Shown here piece after piece: positions 55,823 through 64,000 of a DNA stretch of 64,000 nucleotides. This DNA comes from Nisaea denitrificans DSM 18348. GTDB lineage: Bacteria > Pseudomonadota > Alphaproteobacteria > Thalassobaculales > Thalassobaculaceae. A program made the translations under genes and the position numbers. How positions within the stretch are numbered: the first letter of the stretch is position 1; each line of letters begins with the position of its first letter. Below the pieces are notes generated by a model. That model saw only the letters and a list, made by a program, of their open reading frames with translations. It had not been told where the DNA came from and searched no databases. The stretch covers positions 248,001-312,000 of the forward strand of contig NZ_AUFM01000015.1 of assembly GCF_000426505.1 (NCBI RefSeq), given 5' to 3'.

Positions 55823-56611
55823 TCAATCCAGATCGACGATCACCGGCGCATGGTCAGACGGCTTCTCGACGCCACGCATTGATTTCACCACGGCGGCCGA
55901 TTTCAGCCGGCTTTTCAACGGTTCCGTCACCCAGACATGGTCGAGACGGCGGCCCTTGTCGGCCAGCTCCCAGTTCTTCGAACGATAACTCCACCAGGAA
56001 TAGAGCTTTTCCGTTTCGGGAACGAAATGGCGAACCGCATCGACCCAACCGAGCCCGGTCTGCAACTTGTCCAGCTCCTCGACCTCGATCGGGGTATGGC
56101 TGACCACTTTCAGAAGCTGCTTGTGGGACCAGACATCATGTTCCAGCGGCGCGATATTGAGATCGCCGACCAGCACCATCGGATCGCTGCTCTTGCGCTC
56201 TGCCCCGAACCAGTTCTGCATTTCGGCCAGAAAATCGAGCTTGTGGGCGAACTTGTCGTTCACCGCCGGGTCCGGCTCGTCGCCGCCGGCCGGAACATAG
56301 AAATTATGTACCTCGAGGCCGCCATCGAGTTTCACCGCGAGATGCCGGCAGTCGGTCTTGCCGCACCAGTCACGCTGGCCCTCATCGGTGAACGGCACGC
56401 GGGAGATCACGGCAACGCCGTTGTAGCTCTTCATGCCGCGGATCGCTTGGTGGACATACCCCGCGTCTTTCAGCGCCTCAGCCGGGAAGGTCTTGTCCTC
56501 GGTCTTGGTCTCCTGCAGGCAGAGCACATCCGGTGCCTGCTCCTGAAGAAAGGCCAGCACCGTCGGCAGGCGCAGGCGCACGGAATTGATGTTCCAGGTG
56601 GCAATCCGCAT
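55823..56611 (-). CDS. xthA: Exodeoxyribonuclease III
   Basis: This 262-residue AP endonuclease/3'-5' exonuclease acts in base-excision repair. ATG 56611 gives MRIATWNINSVRLRLPTV with the metal-binding Asn, LCLQETKTED with the Glu, then YNGVAVISR, LVGDLNIAP with the catalytic Asp-Asn pair, RRLDHVWVT, and the terminal His in PSDHAPVIVDLD. All catalytic residues are present; length is normal. Confidence 0.97.
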   Translation of the reverse strand: MRIATWNINSVRLRLPTVLAFLQEQAPDVLCLQETKTEDKTFPAEALKDAGYVHQAIRGMKSYNGVAVISRVPFTDEGQRDWCGKTDCRHLAVKLDGGLEVHNFYVPAGGDEPDPAVNDKFAHKLDFLAEMQNWFGAERKSSDPMVLVGDLNIAPLEHDVWSHKQLLKVVSHTPIEVEELDKLQTGLGWVDAVRHFVPETEKLYSWWSYRSKNWELADKGRRLDHVWVTEPLKSRLKSAAVVKSMRGVEKPSDHAPVIVDLD

Positions 56612-56642
56612 CACTCTGTCTCTCGGTTCGGATAAATAAGGA

Positions 56643-57431
56643 TTATTCGGCCGCAGTCGCGAGGCCGAGGCGGGCACTCAGATGGGCCCGGCAAGCACCT
56701 CCGAAAGCCTCGAAGATTTTCTTGTTCAGACCCTCGATCGGGACCGGCCATTCCGGATGCCACTGCACGCCGAGCACGAACGCCTTGGCCCCGGGGACGC
56801 TGATCGCCTCGACGATCCCGTCCGGTGCCGTCGCTTCCACCACCACGCCCTCGCCAGGCTTGTCGATGCCCTGGGCATGCAGGGAGTTCACAAGCGCGGT
56901 GTCGGCCCCGGCGATGCGGGCAAGCTGACCGCCTTCAGTCATGCGGATTTCATGGGCCGGGCGGTATTTCCGGTCAAAGTCGACATCACGGCGCATGCGG
57001 TGGTCGAACCGGTCTTCCAGATCGAAGATGCGCTGGTGCAGGGTGCCGCCGAGGGCGACATTCAATTCCTGGATACCCCGGCAGATCCCGAGCACCGGCA
57101 CTCCCGCCTCAATCGCCTTGCGAATCAGCGGCAGGGTAACGCCGTCGCGGCGCGGATCGTGCTGGGTGCCCTCGACGCTGTCGGGGCCTTTGAAATGATG
57201 CGGCTCCACATTGGAAGGGCTGCCGGTCAACAGCAACCCGTCGAGATGGGCAACCAGACTGTCCAGATCCAGCGCGCCCGCTTCCAGCGCCGGGATAATC
57301 ATCGGCAGACCGCCGGTGGGCGTCGGCACGCAGGTCACGTACTTTTCGGAGACTTTCTGCGTCGAATGGTCGTCCCCCTGCAGATGACAGGCGGTAACAC
57401 CGATCAGGGGCAGGCTCGGGACGGACAGCAT
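56643..57431 (-). CDS. Class I glutamine amidotransferase-like (C26) hydrolase
   Basis: This 262-residue protein of the gamma-glutamyl-GABA hydrolase (PuuD-like) type has the nucleophile Cys in LGICRGIQELNVALGG and the His-Glu pair in LGVQWHPEW. DGLLLTGSPSNVEPHHF forms the oxyanion region. ATG 57431 is preceded by AAGGAG. Downstream neighbour xthA is unrelated. It may work in polyamine or glutamyl-peptide breakdown; specificity not shown. Confidence 0.92.
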   Translation of the reverse strand: MLSVPSLPLIGVTACHLQGDDHSTQKVSEKYVTCVPTPTGGLPMIIPALEAGALDLDSLVAHLDGLLLTGSPSNVEPHHFKGPDSVEGTQHDPRRDGVTLPLIRKAIEAGVPVLGICRGIQELNVALGGTLHQRIFDLEDRFDHRMRRDVDFDRKYRPAHEIRMTEGGQLARIAGADTALVNSLHAQGIDKPGEGVVVEATAPDGIVEAISVPGAKAFVLGVQWHPEWPVPIEGLNKKIFEAFGGACRAHLSARLGLATAAE

Positions 57432-57527
57432 CAAAAGCTCCTTGGTTCATGACTGGTAACGCCCGGATCTCCGGGCTGTGAGGGCGCGCAACTGGCGGCG
57501 CCGGAATTCAGCTGCCATATTCGCTCC

Positions 57528-58298
57528 ATGAACGACGCCACGCAACAGCTACTGCAGCATAAGGGCGTGTTGATCCTTGCATGGATTGCGCTGCTCTTCG
57601 CCGCCGAACGATGGCTTCCCGCCGCACCGCGCCGGGGCGGTTGGACCCGCGTGATCCGAAATGCCGTGCTCTGGCTCATGAACAGCGCCCTCTCGCCATT
57701 GATCGTCATCCCGGTCTCGCTCTGGGCCGCCAACCATGCGCTCGGCTGGCGTCCAGACTGGCTCGGAGGCGGTATGGGCCTGATCGTGGACGTCCTACTA
57801 CTCGATATGCTGATTTACTGGTGGCACCGGTTGAACCACGAAATCCCGTTCCTCTGGCGCTTTCACGAGGTTCACCATCTGGACGAATTCCTCGACGTCA
57901 GCTCCGCCGTGCGCTTTCACTTCGGCGAAGTGCTGCTGAGTGCCGGGGCAAGGGCCGCGGTCATCATATTGCTTGGCATTCCCTTGACCTCGGTCATCGT
58001 CTTCGAGACCCTGGTGATCCTTTCCGCCCTGTTCCACCACTCGAACCTGAGGCTCGGCGAACGGCTCGAAGCCGCACTCGCCCACGTCATCGTCACCCCG
58101 TCGATCCACTGGATCCATCACCACGCGATCCGCAAGGACACGGATTCGAACTACGCCACGATTTTCAGCTGGTGGGATCTGGTGTTTCGCTCACGAAGTG
58201 CAACGCTTCGAACGCCGGAGATGAAGATTGGGGTAGAAGGGCGGCACGACGAGGAGACGCTTCCGTTACTAGCCCGTCCATTTTCTCGCGAAAAGTAG
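57528..58298 (+). CDS. Sterol desaturase/fatty-acid hydroxylase superfamily protein
   Basis: This 256-residue membrane di-iron protein has the three His clusters of the superfamily: WWHRLNHEIPFLWRFHEVHH, with HRLNH and HEVHH, and the late HWIHHHAIR. About four helices surround the site. Members hydroxylate or desaturate lipids; the substrate here is unknown. The last 20 residues are hydrophilic. Confidence 0.9.
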   Translation: MNDATQQLLQHKGVLILAWIALLFAAERWLPAAPRRGGWTRVIRNAVLWLMNSALSPLIVIPVSLWAANHALGWRPDWLGGGMGLIVDVLLLDMLIYWWHRLNHEIPFLWRFHEVHHLDEFLDVSSAVRFHFGEVLLSAGARAAVIILLGIPLTSVIVFETLVILSALFHHSNLRLGERLEAALAHVIVTPSIHWIHHHAIRKDTDSNYATIFSWWDLVFRSRSATLRTPEMKIGVEGRHDEETLPLLARPFSREK

Positions 58299-58383
58299 AT
58301 TCGCAAAGACGTTGCCGCCACTATGTATTCCTCATAGTTTGTTGCTGTCTACTGACCGCAAAGATCTGTTTCGGTAAATTCGA

Positions 58384-58914
58384 ATGAGCACAAAACAGAC
58401 ACCGGGTGTCTTCGAAACACTCAGTGAGGCCGGTCATGCTGTTATCGAAGAGCCTGCCGTTGTTGCGCTTACCATTGCTATCTGGTGCGTGGTTCACTCA
58501 GTTTTTGTCTATGCCATTCGGACGAAGCGCACACTGGATCGCCAAGCCTTCCTCACCCGTTCGGTTACAGCGTCTGTAATCGGCTTCGCGTTTTCCACGA
58601 CAATCGTGAACATTGTCTCCGCTGATGATATTAAGGCGCACCCTCTGTGGATGTTCTTGTCGCTGTTCATGATCTGGCAGACCTACCTGATCTATCTGGG
58701 AATCCAGCGTACAAATCGTATCGGCATTTCAAAATGGTGGAACCTGCTGATATCGATTCCAGCTACAAATAACATATTCTATTTATTGGTTATTTTCTTC
58801 TGGAGAGATAAAGAAAAAACTGACGATCACAGCGCGCAGGCGCCTGTTTGCCCTGAAATTCCATCAACAGAAGTGGGTGTGACAGAAATACCAAGTCAAA
58901 AACTGGCTAACTGA
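58384..58914 (+). CDS. Membrane protein of unknown family, AT-rich gene
   Basis: This 176-residue protein has about four hydrophobic segments (around 28-45, 62-82, 88-108, 120-140), then a hydrophilic Pro/Glu tail. WNLLISIPATNNIFYLLVIF is the most distinctive stretch. Its base composition is clearly more AT-rich than its neighbours, suggesting acquisition from elsewhere. The start at 58384 has only a weak ribosome binding site. I do not recognise it. Confidence 0.65.
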   Translation: MSTKQTPGVFETLSEAGHAVIEEPAVVALTIAIWCVVHSVFVYAIRTKRTLDRQAFLTRSVTASVIGFAFSTTIVNIVSADDIKAHPLWMFLSLFMIWQTYLIYLGIQRTNRIGISKWWNLLISIPATNNIFYLLVIFFWRDKEKTDDHSAQAPVCPEIPSTEVGVTEIPSQKLAN

Positions 58915-58919
58915 CCACT

Positions 58920-59543
58920 CTATTTATCGACGAAGGTATCGCCCTCGAAATCCCGGGGCTTGAACAGATCGTCCTTCAGCACCATCCCGCGCCGGGTTTC
59001 CAGCAGCGCCACCTTCACCTCAACACCCTGGGCGTCGGTGATCGTCCATTGCCGCAGGGCAAGCGGCGCGTCCGAGAACACCATCTGCACCATGCCTGCT
59101 TCGGGATCGTCGCGCATCCGCATCAGCAGGCGGATGACGCCGGGATTGCGGGCGACGTCTAGCACCTCGAGATCGGTTTTGAAATCCACCGGGTCCTCGA
59201 CCAGGACCGAAAGCGGCGTGCTGCCGAGGGGAACGTGCGTCGTCTGTTCCAGCTCGTTGTCCTGGAACACCAGCCAGGTGCCGTCCGAGACCAAGAGGAT
59301 GGGTGACGGCGCGTCATACTCGAACCGCATCAGGCCGGGCCGCTTCAGGGAGAGAATGCCCTGTGCCGTCGCGCCCGTGCTGGCAACCTGCAGGAAGCGA
59401 GCCTGCAGGGTGGTGATGCCGTTGAAATAGGCCTCGATCTGCTTCAGCGCCTTCTTGTCGTCCGCGCTGAGCGGCGCTGCTTTCGCGGCAAGCGGGAGGG
59501 CCAGGAACAGGATGGCGGCAAAGGCGGCGATCAGCTTTTTCAT
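58920..59543 (-). CDS. lolA: Outer-membrane lipoprotein carrier protein LolA
   Basis: This 207-residue periplasmic chaperone shuttles lipoproteins from LolCDE to the outer membrane. ATG 59543 begins a signal peptide (MKKLIAAFAAILFLALPLA, cleaved after AKA). The mature protein has ITTLQARFLQVASTG, then RPGLMRFEYDAPSPILLVSDG, the LolA beta-sheet signature. Lower conservation is normal in this family. It lies downstream of ftsK, a common alphaproteobacterial pair. Confidence 0.93.
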   Translation of the reverse strand: MKKLIAAFAAILFLALPLAAKAAPLSADDKKALKQIEAYFNGITTLQARFLQVASTGATAQGILSLKRPGLMRFEYDAPSPILLVSDGTWLVFQDNELEQTTHVPLGSTPLSVLVEDPVDFKTDLEVLDVARNPGVIRLLMRMRDDPEAGMVQMVFSDAPLALRQWTITDAQGVEVKVALLETRRGMVLKDDLFKPRDFEGDTFVDK

Positions 59544-59676
59544 AAAACCTGAAATGGCAGGCGTTCGCCCCGCTTGCAAGCGGCAATTCCAAGGCAGAGT
59601 GCACGATCCAGTCAAATCACGCCGCCATCCCGGCTCTCCGGCCGGGACGACGAATTTGGGTAGAGGGGAATGGTCC

Positions 59677-62127
59677 CTACTCTTCCTCGTTCGGATTGCG
59701 GACCAGCACCTCGCGTTTGCCGACATGGTTCGCCTGGCTGACTACGCCTTCGCTTTCCATCCGCTCGATCAGCGTGGCTGCACGGTTGTAGCCGATCTTC
59801 AGGTGGCGCTGGATGAAGCTGGTCGAGGCCCGGCGTTCGCGGGCAACGATGGCGATGGCCTGATCGTATAGCGCGTCGCCACTGTCCGTGTTGCCGCCGG
59901 AGAGGCCCGAGAGATCGCCGAACCCGCCGTCTCCGCCGCCTTCACCGTCATCCTCGGTGATAGTGTCGTTATATTCCGGCTCGCCCTGCGCACGCAGGTG
60001 GCGGACCACATCCTCGACTTCCTCGTCACTGACGAACGGGCCATGCACGCGGGTCACCCGGCCGCCGCCGGCCATGTAGAGCATGTCGCCCTGGCCGAGG
60101 AGCTGTTCGGCGCCCTGCTCGCCCAGAATGGTGCGGCTGTCGATCTTGGAGGTGACCTGGAAACTGATCCGGGTCGGGAAGTTGGCCTTGATGGTACCGG
60201 TGATGACGTCAACCGACGGGCGCTGGGTGGCCATGATCACATGGATACCGGCGGCACGGGCCATCTGGGCCAGGCGCTGGACGGCACCTTCGATATCCTT
60301 GCCGGCGACCAGCATCAGGTCCGCGACCTCGTCGATCACCACGACGATATAGGGCAGCGCAGTCAGGTCGAGGGGTTCTTCCTCGAACACCGGCTTTCCC
60401 GTTTCGCTATCGAAACCAGTCTGCACCCGGCGCTTCAGCACTTCGCCCTTCTTGCGGGCTTCGGCGAGGCGCGCGTTGTAGCCGTCGATATTGCGGACCC
60501 CGAGCTTGGACATGGCGCGGTAGCGGCTTTCCATCTCCCGCACGGTCCATTTCAGCGCCACCACCGCCTTGTTCGGATCGGTGACGACCGGCGAGAGCAA
60601 ATGCGGAATGCCGTCATAAATGGAGAGTTCCAGCATCTTCGGATCGATCATGATCATCCGGCAGCTTTCCGGCGAATGCCGGTACAGCAGGGACAGGATC
60701 ATGGTGTTGACCGCGACCGACTTACCGGACCCGGTGGTCCCGGCGATCAGCAGATGGGGCATGCGGGCCAGATCGACCACCACCGGCGTGCCGCCGATAT
60801 CCTTGCCGAGCGCGATGCCGAGCTTGGCGCCGGAGCGCTCGTAGGGGTCGGATTCGAGGATTTCACGCAAGTAAACCGTGTCCCGGCGCGCGTTCGGCAG
60901 CTCGATGCCGATCACGTTGCGGCCCGGCACCACGGCGACGCGGACGGAGACCGCGCTCATGGAGCGGGCGATATCGTCGGACAGGCCAATGACGCGGGAG
61001 GATTTGGTGCCCGGCGCCGGCTCAAGCTCATAAAGCGTGACCACCGGACCGTGCCGGATCTTGCCGATCTCGCCCTTCACGCCGAAATCGGCGAGGACGG
61101 ATTCGAGCATCCGGGCGTTTTCCTGCAGTGCTTGCGGCGGCGGTCCGGCCATGCCTTCGGCCGCTTCGGTCAGCAGATCCATGGCCGGCAGCTCGTAGTC
61201 ACCTGCCTGGGCAAGATCGAAACTGGTCTGCTCCACCTTCGCGGGCTTTGCCGTTTTCGCCCTGGCCGACGCCGGGGCGGCATCGGGCGTTGCTTTCAGA
61301 ACCGGCGCCGCTGTTTCCACTTCAGGTGCCCGTCTCGGTTTCGCCGAGAGCCGCGGTTTCTCGTCCAGCGCCTTGCCGGACAAGGACGGCTCCTTGCGGC
61401 CAACGGAGTCGAAACTCTTGCGGGCGAGACTTGCCGTGGCTTCAAAACCGGAACCCAGGGCGCGGCCACCGAGGGCGCCACCCTTTGCCCCAAGCGCTGC
61501 CGCCGTGCCAACACCACGGCCCGCACCGCGCGCCAGAGACAGCCATTCACTCCAGGAGGCCCCGAAGGTCCAGAGCAACAGGGAGACAGCGGCCAGACCC
61601 GAGACAAAACCAATCCAGGCGGCATCCAGTGCCGCCAGCAGGCCGAGCGCGGAAATCTTGGTCAGGGCCAATGTGCCGATCGCACCACCGAGACCGGCCC
61701 GAAGCGGCCAGCTTTCCGGAACAGGCAGCACGGCAAGCGCGAGGCAGCCTGCGATCAGCGCCACCGGCAGCAGCGCGATGCGCAGGGCCACGCGTTCGAT
61801 CGGCCGGTGGGCAAGCAGGCGCCAGCCCCAGATAGCGAAGAGCAGCACAGGCACGGCGCTCACCAGACCGATGGTCTGCACCATGATATCGGCGACAAGC
61901 GCGCCGACCGGGCCGAGCAGGTTAGCGGCACTGCCGGAGCCGGCGGCGTTCAGGGATGGGTCTCCCGGCATATAGCTCAGCAGCAGCGCGGCCCCGAGAC
62001 CGGCGGTCAGGATCAGTGCAAGGCCGGAAAGCTCGGCAGCACGGCGGCGCAGGTAAAGACGGGCGCTCTCGGGCAAAAATCCCCCGCCCGCGGACCCGTT
62101 ACCGGCAGTTTTCGTCGATGCGCTCAT
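59677..62127 (-). CDS. ftsK: DNA translocase FtsK
   Basis: This 816-residue motor couples chromosome segregation to division. The N-terminus has four or five membrane helices in the first 200 residues, then a short Ala/Lys/Pro linker. The motor domain has the Walker [17 protein letters not shown] at about 460-475, then [10 protein letters not shown] and [18 protein letters not shown]. The gamma domain at the C-terminus ([20 protein letters not shown]) reads KOPS-type sequences. ATG 62127 is preferred; GTG at 62151 is possible. Confidence 0.97.
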   Translation of the reverse strand: MSASTKTAGNGSAGGGFLPESARLYLRRRAAELSGLALILTAGLGAALLLSYMPGDPSLNAAGSGSAANLLGPVGALVADIMVQTIGLVSAVPVLLFAIWGWRLLAHRPIERVALRIALLPVALIAGCLALAVLPVPESWPLRAGLGGAIGTLALTKISALGLLAALDAAWIGFVSGLAAVSLLLWTFGASWSEWLSLARGAGRGVGTAAALGAKGGALGGRALGSGFEATASLARKSFDSVGRKEPSLSGKALDEKPRLSAKPRRAPEVETAAPVLKATPDAAPASARAKTAKPAKVEQTSFDLAQAGDYELPAMDLLTEAAEGMAGPPPQALQENARMLESVLADFGVKGEIGKIRHGPVVTLYELEPAPGTKSSRVIGLSDDIARSMSAVSVRVAVVPGRNVIGIELPNARRDTVYLREILESDPYERSGAKLGIALGKDIGGTPVVVDLARMPHLLIAGTTGSGKSVAVNTMILSLLYRHSPESCRMIMIDPKMLELSIYDGIPHLLSPVVTDPNKAVVALKWTVREMESRYRAMSKLGVRNIDGYNARLAEARKKGEVLKRRVQTGFDSETGKPVFEEEPLDLTALPYIVVVIDEVADLMLVAGKDIEGAVQRLAQMARAAGIHVIMATQRPSVDVITGTIKANFPTRISFQVTSKIDSRTILGEQGAEQLLGQGDMLYMAGGGRVTRVHGPFVSDEEVEDVVRHLRAQGEPEYNDTITEDDGEGGGDGGFGDLSGLSGGNTDSGDALYDQAIAIVARERRASTSFIQRHLKIGYNRAATLIERMESEGVVSQANHVGKREVLVRNPNEEE

Positions 62128-62159
62128 GCTCTTGCTTCTCCCCCGTATCACCGGCCGCC

Positions 62160-63350
62160 TCAGAAATAAGGCGCAATCCGGCGCAGGCCTTCTTCGGTTG
62201 TCGCAGCATCATAGACAAGGGCGATACGGACATAGGGATCACCCGGATTGACGCCGTCGGCATCTTCTCGCGCCATCAGACCCACCGGCACGATCTTCAC
62301 CGCCTGCTCGCGCCAGATCTGCTTTGTCAGGGCTTCTGCGTCGTCGGCCGGCATGCAGACAAAGAATCCGGCCTCCGCTTCGTGATAGCCCTTCTTGTTG
62401 CCCAGTACCTGCGTGGCGATGCGCCAGTTCTCGGCGTAATGCGCCCGGTTGGCCTCGACATGGGCCTCGTCTTTCCAAAGCGCGGTGGCGGCATGCTGGA
62501 TCGGCAACGGCGTCGAGGCACTGCCAAACATGATGTACTCGCCATACCGGCCGACCAGTTCCGGATCACCCGCCATGAAGCCCGAGCGCAGCCCGGGACC
62601 GCTGGATCGTTTCGATAACGAATGCAAAACCACAATGTTGTGCAGGCTGTCCCCGAGAGCGGCTGCCGCTTGCAGCCCGCCCACCGGCGGATCACCGCGG
62701 TAAATCTCCGCATAGCATTCGTCCACCGCCAGCATGAAGTCATACTCACGCGCCAGTTCGATCGCCCGTTTCAGGTAATCGAGCGATGCCACGCGGCCTT
62801 GCGGGTTCGTCGGCGTACAGAGAAAGCAAAGCGCCGTCCGTTCCAGGATCTCCGGCGCGATATCGTCCAGCTTCGGCAGGAAGCCGTTTTCCGGCGTTGC
62901 GTTCATGTAGACCGGCTCGGCCCGGCCGAGCATGGCCGCCCCGCGATAGGAATGATAAAGCGGGTTCGGCATCAGGATGACCGGCTGCTGCCCTTTCTTT
63001 CGCTCTGGCACGGCGAGAAAGCCGAGCTGGTAGAGTGCTTCTCGGGTACCGGAGATGGACGTCACGTGACGTTCGGGATCGAGAAATCCGGACGGCAAGC
63101 CGTAGCGGCTGTCGAGCCAGCCCGTCACCGCGTCCCGGAAGGCAGGATCGCCCTTCGGCGGCGGATATTTGTTCCAGAGATGGCCGCTCGCAGCGATAGC
63201 TTCATTGACGAATGCGGGCGGCTGAATCTGCGGCTCGCCAACAGAAAGCATAATCGGGCGCTTGCCCGCAGCCGGCTCAATGCCGTCCAGCATCTTGTTC
63301 AGGCGCGCAAAGGTGTAGTCGCTAAGCGGTTGAAGCGCCGGGTTTATCAT
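62160..63350 (-). CDS. dapC: Class I/II PLP aminotransferase, probably N-succinyldiaminopimelate aminotransferase
   Basis: This 396-residue fold-type I enzyme shows [25 protein letters not shown] and [12 protein letters not shown], with the PLP lysine in [16 protein letters not shown]. The SKRS-type lysine motif and overall pattern are those of DapC of alpha- and betaproteobacteria, acting in the lysine/diaminopimelate pathway, which would fit dapF and asd in this window. Close homologs with other keto-acid substrates exist. It ends 33 bp before ftsK starts. Confidence 0.85.
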   Translation of the reverse strand: MINPALQPLSDYTFARLNKMLDGIEPAAGKRPIMLSVGEPQIQPPAFVNEAIAASGHLWNKYPPPKGDPAFRDAVTGWLDSRYGLPSGFLDPERHVTSISGTREALYQLGFLAVPERKKGQQPVILMPNPLYHSYRGAAMLGRAEPVYMNATPENGFLPKLDDIAPEILERTALCFLCTPTNPQGRVASLDYLKRAIELAREYDFMLAVDECYAEIYRGDPPVGGLQAAAALGDSLHNIVVLHSLSKRSSGPGLRSGFMAGDPELVGRYGEYIMFGSASTPLPIQHAATALWKDEAHVEANRAHYAENWRIATQVLGNKKGYHEAEAGFFVCMPADDAEALTKQIWREQAVKIVPVGLMAREDADGVNPGDPYVRIALVYDAATTEEGLRRIAPYF

Positions 63351-63522
63351 CGGTTTTGCCCTATCCGCCCGGATTTCCGGCGCGAACTATCCCTGGTTAA
63401 ATTCGATTCTATAATAGAAGCCGGATAGTTATGGGGCAACTTTAATGCAAAACCTCACAATTTTGCAGGTTCGCGCATGATGTTTTGAAAATCACATAAA
63501 ATGTTGCTTTAAATAAAGAAAA

Positions 63523-63546
63523 GGCCCGGATGTCGCCATCCGGGCC
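63523..63546 (-). terminator. Rho-independent terminator of amt
   Basis: GGCCCGGATG / CATCCGGGCC form a perfect 10-bp stem with a TCGC loop, 22 bp after the amt stop. On the minus strand a T-rich tract (TTTTCTTTATTT) follows. Confidence 0.9.
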
Positions 63547-63568
63547 CGTTCAGAAAGTTTTTCTCGGA

Positions 63569-64000
63569 TTAGACCCGGCCGGAGCCGCCGCCGAATTCCG
63601 GATAGGCCTCAAGACCGCACTCGGCTCGGTCCAGACCGAGGAATTCTTCTTCCTCGCTGGCCCGCAGACCGATGGTCAGCTTCAGGACACCCCAGACAAC
63701 AGCGCTGGTGATCAGGACGAAGGCGCCAATGGCGACAATGCCGATGATCTGGGTGGTGAAGCTGGCATCACCGTTCGACAGGACCACCGCGATGGTGCCC
63801 CAGATGCCGCAGATCAGGTGAACCGGGATCGCACCGACCACGTCGTCGATCTTCAGCTTGTCGAGAAGCGGAACGGCGACGACGATGAGGATACCGCCAA
63901 TGCCACCAACCAGCACCGCAGTACCGATGCTCGGGGCAAGCGGCTCGGCAGTGATGGAGACCAGACCGCCGAGGGCACCGTTGAGCGCCATGGTCAGGTC
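63569..64000 (-). CDS. amt: Ammonium transporter, partial (C-terminal part)
   Basis: The last 143 residues of an Amt/MEP channel; the start lies beyond the right edge and the frame is open to the last base. TMALNGALGGLVSITA and VGAIPVHLICGIWGTIAVVL are conserved pore helices with the twin-His region's second half, followed by a final membrane helix and a hydrophilic tail (LRASEEEEFLGLDRAECG) of the type that interacts with GlnK. A glnK gene would be expected beyond the edge. Confidence 0.95.
   Translation of the reverse strand, partial: DLTMALNGALGGLVSITAEPLAPSIGTAVLVGGIGGILIVVAVPLLDKLKIDDVVGAIPVHLICGIWGTIAVVLSNGDASFTTQIIGIVAIGAFVLITSAVVWGVLKLTIGLRASEEEEFLGLDRAECGLEAYPEFGGGSGRV

Noticed and set aside
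59630-59676. Third copy of the dispersed intergenic repeat between ftsK and lolA
   Set aside because: There is a short TCCCGGC/GCCGGGA hairpin, but the diagnostic AGACGGGCGT and CTGGGT segments are missing.

Overview
The window is about 62% GC, gene-dense and chromosomal. It looks like an alphaproteobacterium, most likely a free-living (perhaps marine) member of Rhodospirillales. Supporting signs are the mdh-sucCDAB and sdhCDAB orders, the zapE-mdh neighbourhood, leuCD-leuB-asd and ffh-rpsP-rimM-trmD-rplS clusters, and many GTG/TTG starts with GGAG-type ribosome binding sites. The order-level placement is inference; no rRNA or complete tRNA is present to confirm it.

Layout. 1-7287 (minus): TCA-cycle block mdh, sucC, sucD, sucA and the 5' part of sucB, which is cut by the left edge. 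7442-9600: two tandem, unrecognised paralogous proteins. 9750-12492: zapE, an SDR oxidoreductase and a secreted SIMPL-like protein. 12687-12815: a 42-residue exported peptide/lipoprotein. 12932-16355: sdhCDAB. 16356-16999: a 0.64-kb gene-free, partly AT-rich stretch with DnaA-box-like sites. 17000-20210: secreted pentapeptide-repeat protein, CitE-type lyase, pyridoxal kinase and an ECF-like sigma factor. 20384-24816: asd, leuB, leuD, leuC (minus), then a TSUP permease. 25882-29705: rplS, trmD, rimM, rpsP, ffh. 30035-32324: enolase-superfamily enzyme and a malate/L-lactate dehydrogenase-family oxidoreductase. 32414-35573: dapF, mtaB, ftsY. 35724-37913: NUDIX hydrolase, a small protein and pgk. 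37990-43984: a complete oligopeptide-type ABC importer (fused ATPase, binding protein, two permeases). 44014-54543: the accessory region, described below. 54618-59543: membrane hydrolase, xthA, class I amidotransferase, sterol desaturase-like protein, an AT-rich membrane protein and lolA. 59677-64000: ftsK, a dapC-like aminotransferase and the 3' part of amt.

The most unusual part is 44.0-54.5 kb. On the minus strand seven tightly packed genes encode a bPH-like membrane protein, a polysaccharide-deacetylase-fold protein, a COG4671-type glycosyltransferase, a histidine phosphatase, two GT4-type glycosyltransferases and a second COG4671-type glycosyltransferase. Divergent from them are a single-domain cyclic-nucleotide-binding protein and a small SAM-methyltransferase-like protein, preceded by an 878-residue ABC exporter-like protein. 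The ABC protein has a rebuilt nucleotide-binding domain: the Walker A Ser/Thr, the Q-loop Gln and the Walker B Asp are all replaced, the LSGGQ signature is altered, and about 280 residues are inserted between the Q-loop region and the signature. I read this as a candidate glycan or glycolipid assembly/export system with an atypical, possibly cyclic-nucleotide-linked ABC component. That function is inference.

Other points: a dispersed intergenic repeat family with two copies (35605 and 55718), several strong intergenic palindromes, and a conserved coding stretch upstream of the first ATG of one tandem paralog that has no standard start codon.
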